From the NCBI GenBank assembly GCA_036141575.1, contig JAYZXF010000017.1:1-64000 (forward strand): a DNA stretch of 64,000 nt, in the 5' to 3' direction. Shown here piece by piece: positions 25,686-33,308 of the stretch. This stretch comes from Pseudomonadota bacterium (GTDB taxonomy: Bacteria; Pseudomonadota; Alphaproteobacteria; UBA2136; JAPKEQ01). Position 1 is the stretch's first letter, and every line of letters starts with the position of its first letter. The notes beneath the pieces are model-generated. The model made no database searches. It was not told where the DNA came from and saw nothing but the letters and a program-made list of their open reading frames with translations. Position numbers and translations under genes: made by a program.

Positions 25686-26180
25686 CTAGGCGTCCTCTTC
25701 TTCGGCGGAAGATCTGGTTTGCTTGAAGCCCATTACGGCAAAGTAAACAACCAAAAGAATGGATGTTGCAAACCAAAGGGTCATGGGTAGTGCGAGAACC
25801 AGACAGAGACTCTTCAGGATCAGCAATGACGTATTCGGAAGGATGCCCAACTTGACAATGATGGGGAATTTTTCCAGAAAACGTGTGATTTTGACACTGT
25901 ATTTTGCCATGATTCCGTGAATGAGCAAGGCGTTGAACGCGAGAGCCAGTGGATGCTGGAGCAGCGCAATTGCCATGCTTTGCGGAAAGAAGGCGCCTGA
26001 AATAACCACGGTCACAACAACCACTGTGAACAGAATGAGGATCAGTCGTCCACGGTGCTTGAGCCGGTTGTAGGCAAGGGTATATGCCATGCAAACGCCC
26101 ATAAACCCAAGAATGTTGAGGGCTGCGGAAAAGGTAAGCAAGCTTAGCCAAGTCCAGACCTCGAGTATGTACTCCCACAT
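25686..26180 (-). CDS. Four-helix membrane protein, 164 aa (class I)
   Basis: Start at 26180; GAGGTTCCCT lies upstream. Hydrophobic helices at about 12-38, 46-70, 74-92 and 118-150, then an acidic Ser/Glu tail. Promoter at 26232-26259. Unknown function; probably an operon with the 25631 gene. Confidence 0.72.
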   Translation of the reverse strand: MWEYILEVWTWLSLLTFSAALNILGFMGVCMAYTLAYNRLKHRGRLILILFTVVVVTVVISGAFFPQSMAIALLQHPLALAFNALLIHGIMAKYSVKITRFLEKFPIIVKLGILPNTSLLILKSLCLVLALPMTLWFATSILLVVYFAVMGFKQTRSSAEEEDA

Positions 26181-26231
26181 AGGGAACCTCTTGAGCTAGA
26201 AAAGAGAAGAGAAAGATATTTGTATCAGGAC

Positions 26232-26259
26232 AGTATACATTTTTTGCTTCAGAAGGCAA
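26232..26259 (-). promoter_or_regulatory. Sigma70-like promoter of the 26180-25242 pair
   Basis: On the minus strand TTGCCT, 16-bp spacer, TATACT. Confidence 0.7.
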
Positions 26260-26269
26260 GTGCATGGGC

Positions 26270-26590
26270 TTATTCCTTCTCTTTAATTTCAAAATCATGC
26301 AAATGACACAAAAGATGTGTGTGGGGTGTCTGTGCGATATCTTGCAAATTTAAAATATTTAGCACATTGCTTTTTCTTGATGATTCAAGGTTTCTAACCA
26401 TGTAAGCCTTGCTTTGCGGATAGCTCACCCACCATGAGCAGGTGTTATTTATGGCCTGTCCGATATATGTAAGGCCTGTAAAGAAACTGAGGGATTCTGC
26501 GGTCCATGAGAGATCGTCAGGGGCAGAAAGGGCAGGCTTCTCCTGAAAAGAAGCGAAATTCAGAGAAAAATCTTGCCTGTTTACTAACAT
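26270..26590 (-). CDS. Unknown protein divergent from the XRE regulator, 106 aa
   Basis: I take ATG at 26590 (MLVNRQDF), although the frame is open upstream to 26653 with a TTG. The protein is soluble with Trp/Cys residues (NNTCSWWVSY) and a His-rich end. No strong ribosome site. It is divergent from the regulator gene, with operator-like repeats over its start region, so it may be the regulated partner. Confidence 0.5.
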   Translation of the reverse strand: MLVNRQDFSLNFASFQEKPALSAPDDLSWTAESLSFFTGLTYIGQAINNTCSWWVSYPQSKAYMVRNLESSRKSNVLNILNLQDIAQTPHTHLLCHLHDFEIKEKE

Positions 26591-26660
26591 ATTTTGTATT
26601 CTAAACACATATTTTGTTGCTATGCCCCTTGTAAGAGCGACCAATAATAACAATATGTGT
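26587..26660. promoter_or_regulatory. Operator-like repeats between divergent genes
   Basis: ACATATTTTGT occurs at 26587-26597 and 26607-26617, exactly 20 bp apart (two helical turns), and an inverse relative ACAATATGTGT at 26650-26660. These are plausible binding sites for the XRE-family protein encoded next to them. Confidence 0.55.
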
Positions 26661-26792
26661 GTATAAAGCGCTAAAGTGTGTGTATTTGCAACGGAAATAT
26701 TTTTCGTGTGCAGGGTTCACACTTTAGGATTTGAAGTTAAGTTGTTTAATTTCAATGGTTTGTGCTTATGCATAATTATGGAATTTTTTGAG

Positions 26793-27242
26793 ATGCAAAC
26801 ACCAGAACAATCAATTACAGCCAGACTGAAGGCACTGAGAACCTCACTTGGACTGACCCAAGCGCAAATGGCTGCACGCCTTGGTTATAGAAGCTATAGA
26901 AGTTGGCAAGAGTTTGAGAGCGGCAATAGAACCCCCACATTTGATGTGCTTGAAGCATTGTTTAAAAATGGCTTTAGTGTGGATTGGATTCTATGCGGGC
27001 AGGGGCCAATGCTGAGTGCGGATAGAGGTGTAGGCATTGATCATCAACTTCTTGTAGATGCACTGCGTGATGTGAAGGAAGAGACTGTTGTGCAGAAGGT
27101 GTCTCTTTCACCTGAAAAAGAAGCAGATATTGTGGCAGAAATTTATATGGATGCCCTTGAAGAGCAAGCCAGCGCGGCACCTGAAGCGCCACTCGAAGTG
27201 AACCACCAAAATGTGGTGCGCTTTGTAAGGTTTAGTAAATAG
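26793..27242 (+). CDS. XRE-family HTH transcriptional regulator, 149 aa
   Basis: Helix-turn-helix at about residues 6-62: ITARLKALRTSLGLTQAQMAARLGYRSYRSWQEFESGNRTP then VDWILCGQGP, a pattern common in phage-repressor-like XRE proteins. The C-terminal ~75 residues are acidic and helical without a peptidase domain. Start chosen at 26793 (MQTPEQS) with GGAA at 9 nt; 26778 is also possible. Probably autoregulates through the repeats at 26587-26660. Confidence 0.85.
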   Translation: MQTPEQSITARLKALRTSLGLTQAQMAARLGYRSYRSWQEFESGNRTPTFDVLEALFKNGFSVDWILCGQGPMLSADRGVGIDHQLLVDALRDVKEETVVQKVSLSPEKEADIVAEIYMDALEEQASAAPEAPLEVNHQNVVRFVRFSK

Positions 27243-27243
27243 C

Positions 27244-27271
27244 AAAAAACCCCGCAACTGCGGGGTTTTTT
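27244..27271. terminator. Bidirectional terminator
   Basis: Perfect AAAAAACCCCGC / GCGGGGTTTTTT stem between convergent genes. Confidence 0.9.
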
Positions 27272-27284
27272 AGGGTCGATTGAG

Positions 27285-27578
27285 TTAGCGCGCGGCTTTG
27301 TAAAAGCTTACAAAGGCTTGGTAGTCTTTGCTGGCTTTCAGCTTTTGGCGCACTTCGCTCGACAGAGTCTGGTCATCTTTGAACTTCTGAAACAGAGCAT
27401 AACCACGCACAACAGAGCGTTGCTTGTCTTGGTTCATGAGGTCAAAAAGGGCCAGCATATCTCTGGTTTCGTTTGCATTAAAGTGAGGCGCATCTTTGAT
27501 GTCCTGTTTAAACGCAGCGATACGCTCGGCGTACCGGTCGCAGCGGCTGCAATTATTGGGATCGCAATTGTCACCCAT
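27285..27578 (-). CDS. Small protein with N-terminal Cys cluster, 97 aa (class I)
   Basis: Start at 27578 follows CGGAGG. The N-terminus has Cys5, Cys10 and Cys13 (MGDNCDPNNCSRC), a possible metal site; the rest is helical and charged. Second gene of an operon with the 28048 gene (23-nt gap). ATCGA lies 5 nt after the stop. Function unknown. Confidence 0.72.
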   Translation of the reverse strand: MGDNCDPNNCSRCDRYAERIAAFKQDIKDAPHFNANETRDMLALFDLMNQDKQRSVVRGYALFQKFKDDQTLSSEVRQKLKASKDYQAFVSFYKAAR

Positions 27579-27601
27579 TGGATACCTCCGTTGGAAAGAG
27601 T

Positions 27602-28048
27602 TTAGAAGTGTGTGTGCGGATCATTCGGATCCCACGGTTCGTATGTGGGCAAGTTTTGCCGTACCAATGGCTTGAGAAATGCTTCCATATCTTGGAGCAT
27701 GATGTAATCCTCTTGCCAAGCTTGTAGCATAGCTCTGTTGCGCAAAGCAGCAGGCTTACTTTTGAGTTCTGAAAGCATGCCGATTGCAGCAGTGGCCTCA
27801 TAGTTGAGGAATGACAGAACAGCATCAATATGCTTACCAGGAAACAGCGTTTGGCACATAGCAATAGGCGTGCCTTGTGCTTTTTTGTAGCGTTGATATG
27901 ACCCTGACATATTACGGATCATGAGGGGGAAAGACGCGTCGCCATCCAGCTTTTGTAGGCGATAGATGGGAAAGGCGCGATTTAGATTTTCGAGCTCGCG
28001 GCGTGCATCATCATTGAGTCCATCGGCAGAGCGAGGGAGTTGTGACAT
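27602..28048 (-). CDS. Unknown soluble protein, 148 aa (class I)
   Basis: ATG at 28048 has GGAGG 8 nt upstream; the GTG at 28063 has none. Helical, soluble. The leader contains TTTCCCTAAC. Forms an operon with the 27578 gene. No family recognised. Confidence 0.7.
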   Translation of the reverse strand: MSQLPRSADGLNDDARRELENLNRAFPIYRLQKLDGDASFPLMIRNMSGSYQRYKKAQGTPIAMCQTLFPGKHIDAVLSFLNYEATAAIGMLSELKSKPAALRNRAMLQAWQEDYIMLQDMEAFLKPLVRQNLPTYEPWDPNDPHTHF

Positions 28049-28110
28049 GAAGGGAACCTCCACAGAAAACGTTAGGGAAAGATTGGTATTCGTATCCCTT
28101 ATGTTACCTG

Positions 28111-28263
28111 TTAAAGGTTAAGCAGTGCAAGTCCTAAAAGAAGAGTGATACAAACCACCGGAATGATAATAAAGTTCATCACCAGTTTTTTGTCTTCTGA
28201 TTTAAAGAGCCCCCAAGAGAGCTCTTTTTTCAAATCTGTATCTTTTTTGTTTTTATTATTCAA
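28111..28263 (-). CDS. Hidden 50-aa membrane peptide downstream of gmhA
   Basis: TTG start at 28263 has AAGGA 7 nt upstream. The product begins with a charged segment (NNKNKKDTDLKKELSWGLF) and ends with one hydrophobic helix of about 20 residues (FIIIPVVCITLLLGLALLNL). It lies 24 nt after gmhA on the same strand and would be co-transcribed. Too short for usual gene calling; supported by ribosome site, position and topology. Confidence 0.6.
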   Translation of the reverse strand: MNNKNKKDTDLKKELSWGLFKSEDKKLVMNFIIIPVVCITLLLGLALLNL

Positions 28264-28287
28264 AAGAATAGTCCTTATAGAAGGGGG

Positions 28288-28899
28288 TTATTTTGCGTAG
28301 CCCATTTTGCTTTCAACAAGAGAGCACATCATGTGTAGTGCAGTTGTGTGCGTTTCTTGAATGTGCATCGTTGTTTTATCTTCAACGTGGAAAGCAATGT
28401 CAGAAGTATCGCGAACGATCCCACCGTTTTTACCCGTCAGGCCAATCACAGTGATGCCTTTCTTCTTGGCAGCTTCAATGGCTTTCACAACGTTCGGGCT
28501 TGTGCCACTTGTAGAGATTGCAAACAGAACATCACCCTTGTTACCAAGGCCTTCAATCTGGCGGCTGAACACAAAGTCGTAACCGTAGTCGTTACCACAA
28601 GCTGTCACAGCACTTGTATCTGTGTTAAGGGCAATTGCAGGAAGAGAAGGGCGGTCATCTACAAAACGAATCACGAACTCAGCGCTAAAGTGTTGCGCGT
28701 CAGCGGCGCTACCACCGTTACCACAGAACATAAGCTTGTTGCCGTTTTCAAAGGCAGCAACACAAGCGTCAGCCATAGCTTCAATTGTGTCTGTGTTGTT
28801 CTTAATCGTTGTTTCTACAGTCTCTAGGTGGTTGCCTAGCATTTGTAGAATACGTCTTTCGTAAATAGACGTAACTTGAGCGGTATTTGTTGCAGTCAT
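28288..28899 (-). CDS. gmhA: Phosphoheptose isomerase (sedoheptulose 7-phosphate isomerase)
   Basis: 203 aa with the SIS fold: FCGNGGSAADAQHFSAEFV, IALNTDTSAVTACGNDYGY, ISTSGTSPNVVKAIEAA and a late HIQETHTTALHMMC, all standard for GmhA. It makes D-glycero-D-manno-heptose 7-phosphate for the LPS inner core in the cytoplasm. DiaA is a paralogue, but the NTDTS and HIQExH motifs favour GmhA. Other heptose genes are not in the window. Promoter at 28941-28968. Confidence 0.9.
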   Translation of the reverse strand: MTATNTAQVTSIYERRILQMLGNHLETVETTIKNNTDTIEAMADACVAAFENGNKLMFCGNGGSAADAQHFSAEFVIRFVDDRPSLPAIALNTDTSAVTACGNDYGYDFVFSRQIEGLGNKGDVLFAISTSGTSPNVVKAIEAAKKKGITVIGLTGKNGGIVRDTSDIAFHVEDKTTMHIQETHTTALHMMCSLVESKMGYAK

Positions 28900-28940
28900 G
28901 TTGAGACCTTATCCTTATTACCCGTTTAAATCAGAAAAGT

Positions 28941-28968
28941 AGTATACAGTTTTTTCCTTGTCTGTAAA
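28941..28968 (-). promoter_or_regulatory. Sigma70-like promoter of gmhA
   Basis: On the minus strand TTTACA, 16-bp spacer, TATACT. Confidence 0.65.
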
Positions 28969-29099
28969 CAGCTTATTTGGAGTGTATCAAAGGAAGTTGA
29001 TTTTTTCTCATAAAAAGTGAATTTTATGCCTTGAAAATGGCATCTTGAATCACCATACCTTTATATACGGACACTGTGTGTACCGTTTTACCGTGAAAT

Positions 29100-29319
29100 T
29101 CCTCTTGTGAAGGGGGAACAAGGGTTAGAATCCAGAACTCGTGAGTGCATTTCCTCCCGATTCGCACGAACTAGAGTTCGGATGACCCGCAGGGGTGCTT
29201 TAGTAGAAGGCGCGTTGCCTCCTCCTCCCTGTGACGTGACTCCTAAAGCACCCCTGAGGGGAAGAGATTTTTCAAGATCCCTCCCTGAACTAGGCCTCCC
29301 TTCGGGGAGGCCTTTTTTT
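29100..29319 (+). ncRNA. Candidate structured small RNA, ~200 nt
   Basis: No convincing ORF. Predicted helices: GAACTC/GAGTTC with GTGC/GCAC around 29136-29177; a 13-bp perfect helix with arms AGGGGTGCTTTAG (29191-29203) and CTAAAGCACCCCT (29252-29264); and a perfect tetraloop terminator GGCCTCCC-ttcg-GGGAGGCC plus seven T (29293-29319). The general form (long interrupted rod ending in a terminator) recalls 6S-like RNAs, but I cannot confirm a family. It lacks the SRP RNA loop and the TPP box. It could also be a leader of the 29414 gene, though the strong terminator argues for an independent RNA. Confidence 0.5.
29293..29319 (+). terminator. Terminator of the candidate RNA
   Basis: Eight-bp GC stem with TTCG loop and seven T. 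Confidence 0.85.
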
Positions 29320-29413
29320 ATGTCCGGCCCTTGACTGAGACCAGATACATCCCATACCCTGTTTATATATCGTAATCTATGTTCGTCCCATTTTTCCCTG
29401 AAAGGAGACTGTT

Positions 29414-30220
29414 ATGGCTGTTGTAAAAGCAGCTCAAGACACTTTGGCGATTGTGGCTGCAGAGAGTGTTGCCCGCTACCGGGTTGTGCTTCATTCCTAT
29501 ATGCAGGGGCGCATCTTTGTAGATGCTCCCAAGACGCATGTGGAAATTCGTATGGCCACGTATGCACTGAACCGTTATATCGCTTTTGGTGGTGACCCTA
29601 AGCTGTTTGTTGATGTCATCAGCAACGGCCAAGGCGTGAAAATTGTGCGTAAAGCTGCAAAGCATAACAAGAAAGCGCATGCTGAAAACTTGGAGCGTTT
29701 GGGTTCTTTGCCTGAACCTTCTTTTGATGCAGAGGCAACACTTGCAGGGCTCATTGCTTACTATGAACTCATCGAAGAGTTCTGTGCTGAGCTGTTTACT
29801 GGTATTGTCAGTGAGTCTCTCTCAAACTTGCAAGATGATGCACAAAATGCTGTTGAAAAAGCGCAAGAAAGCATGGTGGCAGCGTTCAAGCAAGATGCAA
29901 CACCGTGTTTGGAGAGCTATGAAGTCTGTGAGCAAGACGCTCAGGTTGCCATCACAGCGTTGAAGCAAGTTGCAGGTCGCCTGAAAGACGGTGAAGTGCC
30001 AACACGTGAGTATCCTTTGTCTGAAGAGCGTTGGGCACAAGCCGAAGAAATGGCCAGCCAAATGCAAGACATGTATGGTCAGTACCACAAGCAACTACGT
30101 GGCGGTGATGCCAGTGAATATAGCAAACCGCGTTTGGAGGCTCTGCGGAGCTTCTGCTTTATGTTGGTGGCTTTGTTCAATGTGCGTAAAGTGCACCCTG
30201 GTGCATCTACCAAAAGCTAA
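29414..30220 (+). CDS. Unknown soluble protein, 268 aa (class I)
   Basis: ATG at 29414 follows AAAGGAG in a TTTTTCCCTGAAAGGAG leader. Helical throughout, no membrane segment or signal peptide. The middle part is acidic (LIAYYELIEEFCAELFTG, then Gln/Glu/Ala-rich). ATCGAA lies 12 nt after the stop. Function unknown. Confidence 0.72.
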   Translation: MAVVKAAQDTLAIVAAESVARYRVVLHSYMQGRIFVDAPKTHVEIRMATYALNRYIAFGGDPKLFVDVISNGQGVKIVRKAAKHNKKAHAENLERLGSLPEPSFDAEATLAGLIAYYELIEEFCAELFTGIVSESLSNLQDDAQNAVEKAQESMVAAFKQDATPCLESYEVCEQDAQVAITALKQVAGRLKDGEVPTREYPLSEERWAQAEEMASQMQDMYGQYHKQLRGGDASEYSKPRLEALRSFCFMLVALFNVRKVHPGASTKS

Positions 30221-30240
30221 CAAGCTGAATCGAAATAAGA

Positions 30241-30263
30241 AAGCCGCCCTACGGGGCGGTTTT
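30241..30263 (+). terminator. Terminator of the 29414 gene
   Basis: AAGCCGCCC / GGGCGGTTTT stem. Confidence 0.8.
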
Positions 30264-30266
30264 CAT

Positions 30267-30293
30267 TTGACGGGAAAGGGTGGTTTGTATACG
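30267..30293 (+). promoter_or_regulatory. Sigma70-like promoter of the 30351 gene
   Basis: TTGACG, 15-bp spacer, TATACG. Confidence 0.6.
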
Positions 30294-30350
30294 TTGTGGG
30301 TGTTCTTACATCTGTTCTTCTTTTTTCTCATCAACTTGCGAGGTCTTGCT

Positions 30351-30623
30351 ATGCAGACGATTGATTACCTGATGATCTTCACAAACACTTTCCTGTACGC
30401 TCTGTTTGCCTATATGAGCTGGCAGCTCTGGCACACCAAAGTGTCTGAGGTGATGATGCACATTCTGCGTATCACATGCCTTTTCGGCTACGCAATGCTC
30501 GGTTATATCTTTTGGGATATGTCTTTCCAGCAGTTTGGCGCAGCAACGGCTATTATCCCGCTGGCCCTAACATTGCCTGTTACGATGATGTACCACAAGT
30601 TTGTGCATCCGCACATGGTGTAA
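30351..30623 (+). CDS. Three-helix membrane protein, 90 aa (class I)
   Basis: ATG at 30351 has GCGAGG upstream. Three hydrophobic helices with short loops; the tail is His/Met-rich (MMYHKFVHPHMV). TAA is followed at once by ATCGAT and a terminator. Unknown function. Confidence 0.7.
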   Translation: MQTIDYLMIFTNTFLYALFAYMSWQLWHTKVSEVMMHILRITCLFGYAMLGYIFWDMSFQQFGAATAIIPLALTLPVTMMYHKFVHPHMV

Positions 30624-30633
30624 ATCGATTTTG

Positions 30634-30663
30634 AACCATCCCCAACTCGGGGGTGGTTTTTTT
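30634..30663 (+). terminator. Terminator of the 30351 gene
   Basis: AACCATCCCC / GGGGTGGTT stem and T-run. Confidence 0.85.
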
Positions 30664-30676
30664 GTGGGGTAGGGGG

Positions 30677-30682
30677 TATGAT
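30677..30682 (+). promoter_or_regulatory. -10 element giving a leaderless kdsB mRNA
   Basis: TATGAT ends 7 nt before the kdsB ATG at 30689; no ribosome site is present between. Confidence 0.5.
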
Positions 30683-30688
30683 GGCGCC

Positions 30689-31492
30689 ATGACACAAAAT
30701 ATCGCTATTATTATCCCTGCACGCTTTGGCTCTACAAGGCTACCAGGTAAGCCTCTTAAACTCATTGCGGGCCAGAGCATGCTCTCTCGCGTAATTGATA
30801 TCGCAACAGATGCAGCGGAAGGTCTCTCTCATGTACAGGTTGCTGTGGCAACAGACCATGAAGATATTATCGCCCATGCTGAAGCTTGTGGCGCTGAAGC
30901 GATTATGACAGATGATACCTGCAAAACAGGAAGTGACCGCGTACTCCAAGCGGCCCTCAAAATGAAGGTACAGCCTGATATTGTTATTAACTTACAAGGT
31001 GATGCACCGTTTACACCAGCTGACTTTGTGCGTAGCGTGATTGATGTTTTCCGTGATAACCCAGAAGCTGACGTGGCAACGCCTGTTGTAAACCTTACTT
31101 GGGACGCACTGGATAACCTGCGTGAACAGAAAAAGACCACACCTTACAGCGGTACAACATGTGTAATGGGCAAAAACGGCAAAGCCAAATGGTTCAGTAA
31201 GCACATTATTCCAGCCATCCGTAAGGAAGAAAAACTCCGCGTAAATACCGAATTTAGCCCCGTGTATCGTCATATTGGCTTGTACGGGTACCGTTTAGAC
31301 GCCCTTAAAAAGTTTGTGACCCTTCCTGAGGGGCACTTTGAAGCCCTAGAAGGTCTAGAGCAACTCCGCTTTCTTGAGAATGACATTGAGATTTACACAA
31401 CAACGGTAGATTACGAAGGCCGCCCCGCTATGAACGGTGTGGATAGCCCTGAAGATCTTGCACGTGCAGAGGCTTTACTTAAATCCGCTTAA
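30689..31492 (+). CDS. kdsB: 3-deoxy-manno-octulosonate cytidylyltransferase (CMP-KDO synthetase)
   Basis: 267 aa. IIIPARFGSTRLPGKPL is the nucleotide-binding start of the family, NLQGDAPF is the metal-site motif (usually QGDEP), and GVDSPEDLARAEAL is the standard C-terminal signature. It activates KDO with CTP for lipid A/LPS synthesis. ATG at 30689 begins the conserved region; the mRNA is probably leaderless. Only gmhA, 2 kb away, shares the LPS pathway nearby. Confidence 0.92.
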   Translation: MTQNIAIIIPARFGSTRLPGKPLKLIAGQSMLSRVIDIATDAAEGLSHVQVAVATDHEDIIAHAEACGAEAIMTDDTCKTGSDRVLQAALKMKVQPDIVINLQGDAPFTPADFVRSVIDVFRDNPEADVATPVVNLTWDALDNLREQKKTTPYSGTTCVMGKNGKAKWFSKHIIPAIRKEEKLRVNTEFSPVYRHIGLYGYRLDALKKFVTLPEGHFEALEGLEQLRFLENDIEIYTTTVDYEGRPAMNGVDSPEDLARAEALLKSA

Positions 31493-31600
31493 GGGTTGTA
31501 AAAGGCTCTATCATCCCTATAATCCAGATATAACCAGAAAGGGCGATCTTTGCTCTTTCTTTATCTGTGTTTACTTTTCCCTAAACGAAGGAGATGTTCT

Positions 31601-31921
31601 ATGAGCTTGTTTGTTTATAGTTCGTTCAAATGGATGAATGATCCGCAGGTGGATTTTGATGCGATCAAAACCGCTGATGCTGCTGAATTTACAGGTGCTT
31701 TGCTGGGGGCTTTTGTCGCTCAGCATCATCCGTACAAAACAGCAATTGAGTTGCCTTACCAGTTCCCTTTTGCCGAGGCTTTGGCAAAAGGCGTTGTTGG
31801 CTGGCTGTCCAAGTATGGTGATTCCAATGAGCAATATGGTGTTGGTATGTGGGAAAAAGATGTTCCCACTTTCCAAGCCGCCGCACGCGATAAAAACTTT
31901 TTGGCCCTGCCTAAAAGTTAA
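31601..31921 (+). CDS. Unknown soluble protein, 106 aa (class I)
   Basis: ATG at 31601 follows AAGGAG in a TTTTCCCTAAACGAAGGAG leader. A compact soluble protein rich in aromatics. It precedes the aminopeptidase gene by 52 nt with no terminator between, so the two are likely co-transcribed. Function unknown. Confidence 0.7.
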   Translation: MSLFVYSSFKWMNDPQVDFDAIKTADAAEFTGALLGAFVAQHHPYKTAIELPYQFPFAEALAKGVVGWLSKYGDSNEQYGVGMWEKDVPTFQAAARDKNFLALPKS

Positions 31922-31973
31922 GGGGAAGGGCTTCTGCCCTTTCCATCCTTCTCTTACTCTCACGAGGTTCTAA

Positions 31974-33263
31974 ATGTTGAAAGACCGACTCCAAGTCACC
32001 ACTGATGCAAGTGACTCCACCCCCGTTCAAGTTTCCATTGGAGACTTGAGCACACCTGAAAAGGCGCGCGCTGCTGGCGTGCGTACGGCCAAGAAATTGG
32101 CCCAAAAGACCGGCAAGTATGCTCTGTGCATGTCCCCAAAGGCCAAAAATGTGCATGAATTTGCCATTGGGTTTGGCCAAGGTGTTCCTGCATTTTCCAT
32201 GAAATCTGATGCAGCCGTGATAACGGTCAGCGTGCCAGATGCGCATGTGGACGTGTTCCAAGCCGCAGCGCTTGGCATTGCAAAAGCGCGTCAGTTGGTA
32301 GTTGCTCCGGCAAATATTGCGACGCCAAGCGGCATTGCCAATCAAATTGAACGCGTCACTCAAGGCAACTCTGCCTTTAGCAGACGCGGCTACCATCTAC
32401 AGAAGAACAACTTCACCGAGGTGATTGGCCGCAGCAGTGAAAACACGCCGCAGCTGGTGACAGTGCTTTACAAAGGCAATGATGACTCTGACGAGCTTGA
32501 CCTAGGTCTGGCTTTTAAGGGCTGTACGTTTGACTCTGGCGGCATGAACATGAAACCTTCCGCATCTGTTTCCAAGATGAAGAAGGACATGGGCGCAGCT
32601 GCTTTGGGTGTTGGCCTGTTGAAATGGCTGAGCATTGCAAAGCCGAAGGTGAACGTTGTACTGGGTTTCAGCATGGCTGAAAACGCAGTGAGCTCCACCG
32701 CCATGCGGACGGGTGACATTTACCCGTTCAAAGGCAAGAGCGTTGAAATCACCAACACTGATGCCGAGGGCCGTTTGCTTTTGGCGGATGCCATGCTGGC
32801 CATGTCCACGCAGTATCCAGAGGCACCGAATGCATTGATTGCACTGGGTACTCTGACGGCGCTGGGTAAATCCGTGTTTGGCGGTAGCCGTATCCCGCTG
32901 TGGGCTGGCGCAGGTGACTGTGACAGCGCAACAGAGTTTGCTGGTGACACCAGCGGTGACCTTGTTTGGTCGCTGCCGTTGGATGATCTGTTCTATAAGA
33001 ACATCCAAAGCTCGCAGATTGCTGACTATGTCAACAGTGTGTCGGGCAAGGGTGCAGCCAGTGGTGTTGCGGCGGTGTTCCTGCATGAAATGGCCAAACT
33101 TTGCTACGGTGAAGAGATTGACTTCAGTATGCTGGATATCTCCAGCTCTGCCATGGGCGGCGACGGCGTGTGTAACTACGCTGGTGAAGCTGTTCACCCG
33201 CAAGATGCATCTGGCGCATGCCTGAATCTTTTGATTCACCGCATTCTTCAGGATGCTGCATAA
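31974..33263 (+). CDS. pepA: M17-family leucyl aminopeptidase
   Basis: 429 aa. The C-terminal catalytic domain carries FKGCTFDSGGMNMKPS (metal-binding Lys and Asp), MKKDMGAAA (metal Asp) and NTDAEGRLLLADAM (metal Asp and Glu plus the catalytic Arg), all intact. It removes N-terminal residues from peptides using two metal ions, normally as a hexamer in the cytoplasm. The N-terminal domain is shorter than in E. coli PepA (about 500 aa). It is unusual in carrying class I features, with ACGA after the stop and a shared terminator. Confidence 0.9.
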   Translation: MLKDRLQVTTDASDSTPVQVSIGDLSTPEKARAAGVRTAKKLAQKTGKYALCMSPKAKNVHEFAIGFGQGVPAFSMKSDAAVITVSVPDAHVDVFQAAALGIAKARQLVVAPANIATPSGIANQIERVTQGNSAFSRRGYHLQKNNFTEVIGRSSENTPQLVTVLYKGNDDSDELDLGLAFKGCTFDSGGMNMKPSASVSKMKKDMGAAALGVGLLKWLSIAKPKVNVVLGFSMAENAVSSTAMRTGDIYPFKGKSVEITNTDAEGRLLLADAMLAMSTQYPEAPNALIALGTLTALGKSVFGGSRIPLWAGAGDCDSATEFAGDTSGDLVWSLPLDDLFYKNIQSSQIADYVNSVSGKGAASGVAAVFLHEMAKLCYGEEIDFSMLDISSSAMGGDGVCNYAGEAVHPQDASGACLNLLIHRILQDAA

Positions 33264-33269
33264 ACGAAA

Positions 33270-33300
33270 AAAATACCCCGCCGTTTGGCGGGGTATTTTT
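33270..33300. terminator. Bidirectional terminator
   Basis: ATACCCCGCC / GGCGGGGTAT stem between convergent genes. Confidence 0.9.
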
Positions 33301-33308
33301 TTATCGAT

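Noticed and set aside
24994-26298. A 434-residue open frame on the minus strand
   Set aside because: It runs over two membrane-protein genes (25242-25631 and 25686-26180) in other frames; those have starts, a promoter and typical helices, while this frame has low-complexity His/Arg/Ser-rich content with no domain.
29100-29319. TPP or other riboswitch for the 29414 gene
   Set aside because: The CTGAGA and related TPP boxes are missing and a full terminator with 95 nt of further sequence separates it from the gene.
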